NCBI GenBank assembly: GCA_002328295.1
Contig: DCXE01000021.1
Location: forward strand, 1-18,900
Origin: Candidatus Peribacter sp. UBA2144
GTDB lineage: Bacteria; Patescibacteriota; Gracilibacteria; Peribacterales; Peribacteraceae
Reading direction: 5' to 3'
DNA: 18,900 nucleotides
The notes under the pieces were generated by a model. That model did no database searches. It was given only the letters and a program-made list of their open reading frames with translations, and was not told where the DNA came from. The position numbers were made by a program, and so were the translations under genes. Every line of letters starts with the position of its first letter. Position 1 is the stretch's first letter. This document shows positions 7,540 to 14,244 of the stretch, in pieces.

Positions 7540-8703
7540 ATGCGCCTGCTTTTCTGTTCTCACAACAACGAACTCGAAGGAGCCCCTAAACAGCTGATGC
7601 AAATAGCGAATATGCTTAAAAACCATGGAAAACACGAATGTGTTGTACTTGCCCCCAAAAAAGGTCCGCTAAAGGAATCAGGCCTGGCACAAGTCACTAT
7701 CAGATCTCTGTATAAGAATCCTACTTCCAAGATGGCTAGGAATATTTTGAAGAAGCTTAAACCGGATTTAATACTTATTAATACAATACTCGGATACAAA
7801 CTAATACAAGAATTTAATGCTGTTCCCGATCATCCCCCAATTGTCTGGTTGATACATGAATCTGAACGCACCTTTTACTTTGATAAATACAAAGACCTTA
7901 CGCCCCAAATCTTTGCAACGCCTACCAAAGTGGTATTCCCTTGCAAGACAACTCAAAAGATTTACGAGGATCTTGATACTGGAAACTTCCAATCCATATA
8001 TAACGGTATTGACGCAATGAGCTTTGCCACTCTGTCCTCTGGCTCAGACAAACATGCATTAAGAGTCAAGCACAACCTTCCCACTGACGCTCTAATAGTT
8101 ACCAGCGTGGGCTCTTTTTGTTTCCGGAAAAGCCAGATTGAACTCATAGATGCCGGAATCGAATTCTTAACAAAAGTTAATAATCCCGAAGTCCATTTTC
8201 TGCTTGTGGGGAAAATGGCGCCTGCCTTTGCTCCCCATATCGACTCTGCACTTAAACGCGCAGACGAATTAAAACTAAAAGAACGATTTCATATTCGACC
8301 CGAAACAACGGAAATAAAAGAAATCTATGCGTTGTCCGATATTGCCATATGTAATTCTTACATAGAGGCATTTCCTCTTGTGACACTGGAAGCAATGGCA
8401 TCAGGCCTCCCTGTTATTGCTACGGAAATTTATGGAATATCCGAACAATTGGAACAAAGAAAGACCGGCATGCTGGTCCTGCCAGGAAACAAACGCGAGC
8501 TTATAGATGCGATAGAAACTCTGATCTCTGATAGAGAATTCGCAGTAGAATTAGGAAGAAACGCACAAAGATATGTACTCGAAAATTTTACGAAGGAGAA
8601 GCAATATCAGAAATATGAAGCACTGATAAATAATGTTACTAAATCTCTATCTCTTCCTCTCTCTCCGGCATCACGATCTCAACCCCCTCTCGTGCATTCT
8701 TAA
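7540..8703 (+). CDS. GT4-family (GT-B) glycosyltransferase
   Basis: The 387-residue product has an N-terminal Rossmann strand RLLFCSHNNELEGAPKQL and a GT1/GT4 C-terminal domain: IVTSVGSFCFRKSQIEL, HFLLVGKM, FHIRPETTEIKEIYALSD, and EAFPLVTLEAMASGLPVI with the two donor-binding glutamates. The expected domain ends near YEALINNV. About 20 more residues, rich in Ser and Pro, are encoded opposite the 3' end of the nuclease gene at 8639 and look like an overlap tail. It appears to be monocistronic, with its own -10 box immediately before the start codon. Its function is presumably another sugar transfer in glycan assembly. It is not closely similar to the GT4 protein at 6414-7496 outside the shared fold motifs. 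Confidence 0.87.
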   Translation: MRLLFCSHNNELEGAPKQLMQIANMLKNHGKHECVVLAPKKGPLKESGLAQVTIRSLYKNPTSKMARNILKKLKPDLILINTILGYKLIQEFNAVPDHPPIVWLIHESERTFYFDKYKDLTPQIFATPTKVVFPCKTTQKIYEDLDTGNFQSIYNGIDAMSFATLSSGSDKHALRVKHNLPTDALIVTSVGSFCFRKSQIELIDAGIEFLTKVNNPEVHFLLVGKMAPAFAPHIDSALKRADELKLKERFHIRPETTEIKEIYALSDIAICNSYIEAFPLVTLEAMASGLPVIATEIYGISEQLEQRKTGMLVLPGNKRELIDAIETLISDREFAVELGRNAQRYVLENFTKEKQYQKYEALINNVTKSLSLPLSPASRSQPPLVHS

Positions 8704-10051
8704 TTCTGGTTGCGAATGGCTCCATTCCCTCCGATTCCCCATGTACCAAGATTATCTTCTTAACATCTTTTACATTCATTACTAGATTGTCCAAGTCTGA
8801 CATATCCGCATGTCCGGAATAAGCGTTAACAGAAACGACCTCTGCCTTTTTTTGGAAAATCTCATCAAAGATTTTAACTTCATGAATCTCAGGATCAACA
8901 ATTCTTCGACCAAGAGTATTTTCCGCCATGTAACCAACAGCCAAAACCGTATTTTTTGGATCATCTATTCCATTTTTCAAGTGATGACGAATGCGCCCAG
9001 CCTCACACATTCCTGCACCAGCCATTATTACCATTGGCCCAGGCATAGTATTTAGCTTTTTACTTTCTTCAACCGACCCGGTGTATTTAACCAAAGAGAA
9101 CTTGAACGGATTATGCGCTTTGGCCAAGAAATTCTCGTACAGCTCCTTGTCGTAGCATTCCGGATGTTTCATGAAGACTTCTGTAACTCTGGTAGCTAGT
9201 GGCGAGTCGATATAAATTGGTATTGCCGGAATTTCTTTTGAATCCCAAAGGACATGAAGATCGTAAACTATTTCCTGAGTACGCTCCAAGGAGAACGCCG
9301 GTATCATAACTTTCCCTCCCCTCTTCGCAGTTTTGATAATCATTTCTTTTAAGCATCCTTTTGCAGTTGCTATATCATCATGTGCGCGATTCCCATACGT
9401 ACTCTCGCAAATCAAAGTATCTACGGGAGGCATCTGGGCAGGATCGCGGATTATTGGAAGCATGTTTCTTCCCAAGTCTCCCGTGAATCCAACTCGATGC
9501 AATTTCCCTTTTTCAAGGATTTCAAAAACAAGCATTGCAGCTCCAACAATATGTCCGGCTTCTATGAATTGGACTTTGACCCCTTCGCACACATCAAACC
9601 AATCGTTGTAGTTTCTTCCTTGAAATATTTCCATGCAATCAATCGCATCCTGCTGCGTGTACAAAGGACCATCAAAATTAATCATGGAACCTTTTAAATG
9701 CTTTTGAAAATACTCCTCATCTTTCTCGTGAATATATCCACTATCCATGAGCATCACTTCAGAAAGATCCTTGGTCGCATACGTGCAGATAACTTTGTTG
9801 CGATATCCACTTTTGTAAAGGAGAGGAATGCGTCCCGCATGATCCATGTGCGCATGAGTTAATACAACTGCATCAATGTCAGTAGCAGGATCAAAAGGAA
9901 ACTCTGCATTCTTTACTGCCGCCTCGGACCTCTTACCTTGGAATAGTCCGCAATCAAGAAGGATTCTTTTTGTGCCGGAGTCGGTTTCTATTCTAAGCTC
10001 GTGGCATGAGCCGGTAACCTCGCGCGCTGCGCCGTGTAGAATAATTTTCAT
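8639..10051 (-). CDS. MBL-fold/beta-CASP RNA nuclease (RNA exonuclease, Ysh1/CPSF-73-like)
   Basis: The start is ATG 10051 and the product has 470 residues. The metallo-beta-lactamase core has the zinc motif LTHAHMDHAGR (His66, His68, Asp70, His71) and a downstream GFTGDLGRN. It is followed by beta-CASP elements (ICESTYGNR, GGKVMIPAFSLERTQEI, AGAGMCEAGRIRHHL) and the C-terminal RMMBL piece VNAYSGHADMSDL and ILVHGESEG. This architecture is that of COG1236 RNA-processing nucleases, shorter than RNase J and lacking its C-terminal domain. It probably acts in mRNA or rRNA maturation and decay in the cytoplasm. The start lies 8 bp after the stop of the pseudouridine synthase gene, but a TATAAT inside that junction suggests its own promoter. 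The 3' end overlaps the GT4 gene at 7540-8703 by 65 bp. Confidence 0.93.
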   Translation of the reverse strand: MKIILHGAAREVTGSCHELRIETDSGTKRILLDCGLFQGKRSEAAVKNAEFPFDPATDIDAVVLTHAHMDHAGRIPLLYKSGYRNKVICTYATKDLSEVMLMDSGYIHEKDEEYFQKHLKGSMINFDGPLYTQQDAIDCMEIFQGRNYNDWFDVCEGVKVQFIEAGHIVGAAMLVFEILEKGKLHRVGFTGDLGRNMLPIIRDPAQMPPVDTLICESTYGNRAHDDIATAKGCLKEMIIKTAKRGGKVMIPAFSLERTQEIVYDLHVLWDSKEIPAIPIYIDSPLATRVTEVFMKHPECYDKELYENFLAKAHNPFKFSLVKYTGSVEESKKLNTMPGPMVIMAGAGMCEAGRIRHHLKNGIDDPKNTVLAVGYMAENTLGRRIVDPEIHEVKIFDEIFQKKAEVVSVNAYSGHADMSDLDNLVMNVKDVKKIILVHGESEGMEPFATRIKNAREGVEIVMPEREEEIEI

Positions 10052-10058
10052 TGCATTT

Positions 10059-10064
10059 ATTATA
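10059..10064 (-). promoter_or_regulatory. -10 box overlapping a stop codon, for the nuclease gene
   Basis: On the minus strand the sequence reads GGGCTATAATAAATGCAATG. The TATAAT ends 7 nt before ATG 10051, predicting a leaderless message. The TAA stop of the upstream pseudouridine synthase gene lies within the hexamer. No clear -35 is seen. Confidence 0.6.
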
Positions 10065-10770
10065 GCCCAACTGACTCCAAAAGATCAGCCTTCTCTTTCT
10101 TACTAAGCTCTCTAACCTCACCCTCCTTCAATCTAGCATCTTCAAGCGTCATTATCCTGATTCTCTTAAGCTCTTTCACCGGACATCCCACTTTCTGACA
10201 CATTCTTCTGATTTGGCGGTTTTTCCCTTCTGTTAGGGCTATAGTGAATTTTGTCTGGCTGATTCTTTTGATTTTTGCGGGTTTTGTTTTGGATCCCGAG
10301 ATGGTCATTCCTTTTTTGAGCTTATTTAATGCGCCGTCTGTAATCTCTCTGACTGTTATAACCTCATACTCTTTTTCATGATCAAATTTGGGGTGAGTCA
10401 GCCTATATGCAAGAACCCCGTCATTAGTTAAGAGAAGTAATCCTGACGACTCCTTATCGAGTCTTCCAACAGGAAAGATTTTTCCCTGCAGCTTTTTCGG
10501 AAGTAAACTAATTATGGTTTCTTGGTTCTTGCGTTCTGCATTAGTCGTAATAATCCCCCTTGGCTTGTTGATCACATAGTAGACTAAGTCTTTTCTGGAT
10601 TCGATTACTTCACCATCAACTTCAATCTTATCTTTTTCCGGATCTGCCTTTTGCCCAAGCTCCGCTACTTTTCCATTAACTTTGATTAATCCTTTTTCGA
10701 TAAACTCTTCCGCTTTTCGACGCGAACAAATTCCTCTAGCCGAAAGGATTTTTTGGAGTCGTTCCTGCAT
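10060..10770 (-). CDS. RsuA/RluB-family rRNA pseudouridine synthase
   Basis: I choose ATG 10770, giving 236 residues; the frame stays open for 15 more codons upstream, but a TATAAT sits in that stretch and the S4 domain starts at once after this ATG. The N-terminal S4 RNA-binding domain (MQERLQKILSARGICSRRKA, then VNGKVAELGQKA) covers about 1-48. The catalytic domain has VINKPRG (67-72), the signature GRLDKESSGLLLLTNDG with catalytic Asp105, and the C-terminal EGKNRQIRRM. The family isomerises uridine to pseudouridine at one site of 16S or 23S rRNA; RluB-like 23S modification is the more common case for this length, but the target cannot be decided here. It is followed closely by the nuclease gene and is divergent from the ArsR gene. 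Confidence 0.93.
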   Translation of the reverse strand: MQERLQKILSARGICSRRKAEEFIEKGLIKVNGKVAELGQKADPEKDKIEVDGEVIESRKDLVYYVINKPRGIITTNAERKNQETIISLLPKKLQGKIFPVGRLDKESSGLLLLTNDGVLAYRLTHPKFDHEKEYEVITVREITDGALNKLKKGMTISGSKTKPAKIKRISQTKFTIALTEGKNRQIRRMCQKVGCPVKELKRIRIMTLEDARLKEGEVRELSKKEKADLLESVGL

Positions 10771-10776
10771 GCTTGG

Positions 10777-10782
10777 ATTATA
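10777..10782 (-). promoter_or_regulatory. -10 box for leaderless start of the pseudouridine synthase gene
   Basis: TCGTATATAAT on the minus strand is followed by CCAAGC and ATG 10770. The 6-nt gap places the expected transcript start at the start codon. This supports the internal ATG over the longer frame. No good -35 is visible. Confidence 0.62.
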
Positions 10783-10822
10783 TACGAACGTAGTTATTTG
10801 GCTGCGAAATTGCAAAGTTTAT

Positions 10823-10856
10823 CTATAGGAAGTATTCGCGCGAATACTTCTTATAG
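10823..10856. promoter_or_regulatory. 34-bp near-perfect palindrome, probable operator of the ArsR-type regulator
   Basis: The arms run from CTATAG at 10823 to TTATAG at 10856 around the centre TATTCGCGCGAATA. Only one pair of positions fails to match, and it would be a G:U pair in RNA. It lies between the divergent pseudouridine synthase and arsR-like genes. Its right arm covers the place where the -35 of the arsR promoter should be. ArsR-family dimers bind such inverted repeats, so autorepression is the simplest reading. No T-run follows, so it is not a terminator. Confidence 0.7.
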
Positions 10857-10870
10857 TATCACAACTAATG

Positions 10871-10876
10871 TACAAT
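10871..10876 (+). promoter_or_regulatory. -10 box of the arsR-like gene
   Basis: TACAAT is followed by TGCCCT and ATG 10883, a 6-nt gap that predicts a leaderless message. It lies just downstream of the palindrome at 10823-10856, so bound repressor would block the promoter. Confidence 0.6.
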
Positions 10877-10882
10877 TGCCCT

Positions 10883-11152
10883 ATGACTAAACTCACATTG
10901 CTTGAAAGAAAATTAAAGGCATTGGCAAATCTTAAGCGTTTGCAGATATGTTCTTTTTTAAAGAAAAACGGCTCAACATCAGTCGGAGATACGGCAAAAG
11001 AAGTTGGCATTTCACTTAGAGCAACATCTCAACATATTAAAATACTCCATAGCGTCAATATCCTGACCAAACGGAAAAGAGGTCTTTTTGTTTTTTATCG
11101 TATTGCAATCCCCCAAGAAGAACCGATTAAAAAAATATTATCTGTGCTCTGA
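10883..11152 (+). CDS. ArsR-family winged-helix transcriptional repressor
   Basis: The product is 89 residues from ATG 10883. An in-frame ATG at 10868 would add five residues but overlaps the -10 box, so I reject it. The protein is a single winged helix-turn-helix: LKALANLKRLQICSFLKKNG, then the recognition segment VGDTAKEVGISLRATSQHIKILHSVNIL, and a beta-wing KRKRGLFVFYRIA. It lacks the ELCVC metal-binding motif of ArsR/CadC and has only one cysteine, so metal sensing through the usual site is unlikely. The 34-bp palindrome before the gene suggests autoregulation and perhaps control of the divergent pseudouridine synthase gene. It ends 4 bp from the convergent SLH gene. The inducing signal is unknown. 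Confidence 0.87.
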   Translation: MTKLTLLERKLKALANLKRLQICSFLKKNGSTSVGDTAKEVGISLRATSQHIKILHSVNILTKRKRGLFVFYRIAIPQEEPIKKILSVL

Positions 11153-11156
11153 TCCT

Positions 11157-11927
11157 CTACTCAGACAATGCAACCTCTTTTCTTATTTCCTCTTTCATTC
11201 TATGAAAGATAATCTTCGCAGTTTCTGCTCTATTTATATGGTCATTCGGGCGGAACGTTCCTACTTCTACCCCGCTTGAATTCGTATCTCCGCTAACGAT
11301 GCCAAATACGTTCGCATAGGCAATATCTGCTTCATACGGATGTCCGGATGTATCATTGAAAGTCGCATACATCGGAAGCACCTCATCTCCGAAGGCATCG
11401 TGGATAACGGTAAGCATTTCTGCTCGCTTTGCAGGTTTATTCAGCTCCATATATGGATCTCTGAAGAGCCTGACATCCATTTCTTCCGCACAAGATACAA
11501 ACTTGCCAGCCCAGTGATCAGTAGCAGCTGCATTGACAGGAGAAGTCTCACATCTTGTTTCATCAACTCCCGCAGCACGCATAGACATCTTCAAAACTTC
11601 CGCAATTGTCACATTATTTCCCGGCCTGTATTCTCCTGTGAATTTTCCATCACTGTCTTTGAAACCGGAAACAATATCCCACTCAGTTAACGATGATACA
11701 TAAGATGCGTACCAATCTTCTTCTCCTATATCCCGATATACAGGTCCTGTGATGTCATCAAGTTGTCCGATAACACCAGAGAAATCTTCGGCATGCACTT
11801 CTTCCCACACTTGAAGTTCCTCTTTTAGCTGGGCTATTTCATCAAAAAACGCGCTTGTTGCGGAACTAAGCATCAAAACAAGGATGAAAGACACAGACAG
11901 TATTGGAATGGTGCGCTTTATCGACAT
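11157..11927 (-). CDS. Secreted protein with three SLH domains
   Basis: The 256-residue protein begins with a clear signal peptide: MSIKR, a hydrophobic core ILSVSFILVLML, and a likely cleavage after SSATSA. A short helical linker follows. Three S-layer-homology domains then cover nearly all the rest: about 62-122 (VYRDIGEEDWYASYV to EVLKMSMRAAG), 133-180 (DHWAGKFVSCAEEM to RAEMLTVIHDAFG) and 190-246 (TFNDTSGHPYEADIAYA to FRPNDHINRAETAKIIFHRM). SLH domains usually bind secondary cell-wall polymers, so the protein may sit on the cell wall. There is no other domain, so it could be an adaptor or a small S-layer component. Two Cys in domain 2 and its preceding linker could form a disulfide. The promoter at 11944-11971 lies directly upstream; the 3' end is 4 bp from the ArsR gene. 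Confidence 0.88.
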   Translation of the reverse strand: MSIKRTIPILSVSFILVLMLSSATSAFFDEIAQLKEELQVWEEVHAEDFSGVIGQLDDITGPVYRDIGEEDWYASYVSSLTEWDIVSGFKDSDGKFTGEYRPGNNVTIAEVLKMSMRAAGVDETRCETSPVNAAATDHWAGKFVSCAEEMDVRLFRDPYMELNKPAKRAEMLTVIHDAFGDEVLPMYATFNDTSGHPYEADIAYANVFGIVSGDTNSSGVEVGTFRPNDHINRAETAKIIFHRMKEEIRKEVALSE

Positions 11928-11943
11928 ATGTGTTACAACTCTT

Positions 11944-11971
11944 ATTATATCATATTATGCTAATTTAACAA
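11944..11971 (-). promoter_or_regulatory. Extended -10 promoter of the SLH gene
   Basis: On the minus strand TTGTTA (11971-11966) is followed after 16 nt by TATAAT (11949-11944), and TG precedes the hexamer with one base between (TGATATAAT), an extended -10. Transcription should start near 11937, leaving a leader of about 10 nt with no Shine-Dalgarno sequence. Confidence 0.6.
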
Positions 11972-11978
11972 CCACCAA

Positions 11979-14003
11979 TTATTTGGCCAGAGGAAGCCTA
12001 TATGAAAACACTGTTCCTTTGCCCAATTCCGATGTCACCATGATATCCCCCTTTTGAAGCTCCATGAACTTTTTGGCAATAAAAAGGCCAAGGCCACTGC
12101 TGCCTGCGGCTGCTGTATTTTTTCCTTTTACTTTGTTACGCGAGAAAAGCCTTTCGAGCATCTCCTTTTCCATACCCTCTCCCGTATCGGTTACCGTAAC
12201 AATTCCAAATCCATTCTCTGATTTAATTTCGACAGTTATGGATCCCTTCTCGGTGTGTTTGACTGCATTGCTGATTGAATTTTTTACGGCTTCTGCACTC
12301 TTTTCTTCATCAGCTTCGACTATTATATTCTGATCAAATCCAACTAACTTTAGTTCAAGACCCTTCTGCTCTATTGGAATTTTGTAGTCTCTAACTGCAC
12401 GTTCTGCAATTGCCTTGAGTGAAATTGGCTTTGTCTCGACTTCTATAACTCCACGATCAATCCTAGAAGCATTAAGTATCTGGCCTACAAGGTGGCTGTT
12501 TTGCGACACAACTTCGTTCATAGAACTTAAAGGTTCCTTAAGTGTTTCCGGAACCTTTCCATAATCACCATCGCCTATCATTTCCAACGTCCATTTAAGA
12601 GCTGATATTGGTGCCTTTAACTGATGAGAAACAAAGCCAATAAAGTCATCTTTCATCTGCTGCATTTCCTTTCTATGCGTTATATCCCTGCAAGTTGCGG
12701 ATACTCCTATCACCTTGCCTCGTTCATTTTCTACCGGAGAAAGGGTAACTGATACTGGAACTTCATTTTTATCTTTTCCAATGTGCACAGTTTCAAAATC
12801 CTGAACTGCTTCTCCGCTAAGTAGTTTTGGCATCATATCTTTATGTTCTGCCATCTTATCCTCCGGAACTATCAGAGACATCTGCTTTCCAATAATCTCT
12901 TCCTCCGAAAAACCATAGATCTTGTTTGCCGCTTCGTTCCAACTTCTTATTGTTCCATCCTTGGTAAGACTAATAATCGCATCATTGGATGAACGCACTA
13001 TAGAAGCTGTTTCACTTAATTTGATGTTCTTATCAGTTAATTCAACATTAAGGTGCTGAATTCTTGAACTCATTCTTGCCAAACCTATTACCAAGACAAA
13101 GGTCAAAAGAGTAAGGAATCCTCCGGCGATACCAATATTAAATCTTAACCTTCTTAGGCTTGCATATGCCGCCTCTGTCGGCTGTTGCGCAACTATCACC
13201 CAGGCATTGGACCCAATATTAATTGGCAGAAAAGTTGCAAGCATTTCCTTCTTCATCAACGGATCCACATGTTCAACCGTGTATATAACCCCTTCGGCTT
13301 GTATGAATTTTGAGATATCACCTTTCCATTTTTTGTTACTTCCGGCATCTGGATGAGCTACAAGTATATTATTCTGATCAACAACAAACACATTCCCTCC
13401 ATGCGTAAGTTTTAGATTTTTCAAGCTTTCCACAATATGGCTTGTTCCGTACTCAAAAGTTAGAATTCCGATGATGTCGTCTTCCCCGTTAAATATTGGA
13501 ACAGAGATTGGTACGACACTTTTTTTACTATTAGTTCCATAAGCCACTCCGGAAAGAACCGGCTTGTTCGTTTTAATGACAGACTTAAACCATTCACGAT
13601 CACTGAACTCTTTTTCATGCTCAATAGTCGGATGTCCTGCAATCAGCCTGCCTTCTGCATCTGTAACAAAAGCCTGTTCGATCTTTGGATCAGCAATTAC
13701 AAGCGCTCTCATTCTGGAAATAAGCGCTATCACATCTTGTTTTTCAACTGCACCTACAGTCCCCGGAACAGATGCAACGGCATACATTAACCCGACTGTA
13801 TTTGTAATATCTTGGGTAAGTAATTGGGCCACATCTGAAGTTGCCGAAAGGTTTTCTGCATGAACTAAATCTTGGATTGATTCAGATGCCACTCTGTACG
13901 TGTAAAAACTTAAAAGAATTATTGGCATTAGGGCGGCTACAAATGGTAGAAACCACCTTAATCTGAACTTGGAAGAGCCTGATTTTTGTTTTGTTTTAGG
14001 CAT
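11979..14003 (-). CDS. Membrane sensor histidine kinase (dCache-PAS-HisKA-HATPase)
   Basis: I start it at ATG 14003 (674 residues); a GTG at 14075 would add 24 but reads through a TATAAT box. After a basic N-terminus, TM1 (about 17-36) and TM2 (289-310) flank an extracytoplasmic sensor of the dCache type (about 40-285, with FVTDAEGRLIAGHP and FVVDQNNILVAHPD as the two Cache-like strands). A PAS domain covers 333-441 (NDAIISLTKDGTIRSWN to ATCRDITHRKEM). The HisKA box is FVSHQLKAPISALKW with His460. The HATPase has the N-box NSISNAVKH, G1 DTGEGM and G2 GSSGLGLF. It should sense a small extracellular ligand and phosphorylate a response regulator. No regulator lies in the window, so it is an orphan here. 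Stop to SLH start is 51 bp. Confidence 0.92.
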   Translation of the reverse strand: MPKTKQKSGSSKFRLRWFLPFVAALMPIILLSFYTYRVASESIQDLVHAENLSATSDVAQLLTQDITNTVGLMYAVASVPGTVGAVEKQDVIALISRMRALVIADPKIEQAFVTDAEGRLIAGHPTIEHEKEFSDREWFKSVIKTNKPVLSGVAYGTNSKKSVVPISVPIFNGEDDIIGILTFEYGTSHIVESLKNLKLTHGGNVFVVDQNNILVAHPDAGSNKKWKGDISKFIQAEGVIYTVEHVDPLMKKEMLATFLPINIGSNAWVIVAQQPTEAAYASLRRLRFNIGIAGGFLTLLTFVLVIGLARMSSRIQHLNVELTDKNIKLSETASIVRSSNDAIISLTKDGTIRSWNEAANKIYGFSEEEIIGKQMSLIVPEDKMAEHKDMMPKLLSGEAVQDFETVHIGKDKNEVPVSVTLSPVENERGKVIGVSATCRDITHRKEMQQMKDDFIGFVSHQLKAPISALKWTLEMIGDGDYGKVPETLKEPLSSMNEVVSQNSHLVGQILNASRIDRGVIEVETKPISLKAIAERAVRDYKIPIEQKGLELKLVGFDQNIIVEADEEKSAEAVKNSISNAVKHTEKGSITVEIKSENGFGIVTVTDTGEGMEKEMLERLFSRNKVKGKNTAAAGSSGLGLFIAKKFMELQKGDIMVTSELGKGTVFSYRLPLAK

Positions 14004-14030
14004 GAAACGTAGATACACGTTTATCAAGCT

Positions 14031-14036
14031 ATTATA
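14031..14036 (-). promoter_or_regulatory. -10 box of the histidine kinase gene
   Basis: TATAAT on the minus strand lies 27 nt before ATG 14003, giving a leader of about 20 nt without a Shine-Dalgarno sequence. It lies inside the longer reading frame, which argues for the shorter start. The -35 is not clear. Confidence 0.5.
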
Positions 14037-14185
14037 CTCCTTAATGAGTAAAATTACTATAATGCCCCGTAGCACTGCAATTTCATCTGCAAATACATTT
14101 AAGCTATGCAGGGCGAAGGGGTATATAGCAGAAATTACAATTTAAGGACATTTACTATGGGCTTTTTGAGCTTGTAAGGGTTAAG

Positions 14186-14214
14186 TTGCCATATTTGAGC
14201 TTTTATTGTATAAT
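14186..14214 (+). promoter_or_regulatory. Sigma70-type promoter of the Lys/Asp/Glu-tract protein gene
   Basis: TTGCCA (14186-14191), a spacer of exactly 17 nt, and a perfect TATAAT (14209-14214) make the best full promoter in the window. The predicted start near 14221 leaves a leader of about 24 nt lacking a Shine-Dalgarno sequence. The octamer TTGAGCTT occurs once in the spacer and once 29 bp upstream. The rest of the 241-bp gap 14004-14244 shows no gene or stable RNA. Confidence 0.72.
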
Positions 14215-14244
14215 AAATATACAAATAAACACCCTTCATTCTAA

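Noticed and set aside
10771..10815. Longer N-terminus of the pseudouridine synthase
   Set aside because: The S4 domain begins directly after ATG 10770 and the extra stretch contains the -10 box.
14004..14075. Upstream GTG start for the histidine kinase (24 extra residues)
   Set aside because: The extension reads through a TATAAT and adds an unusual hydrophobic piece before the basic N-terminus and TM1; ATG 14003 is a better start.
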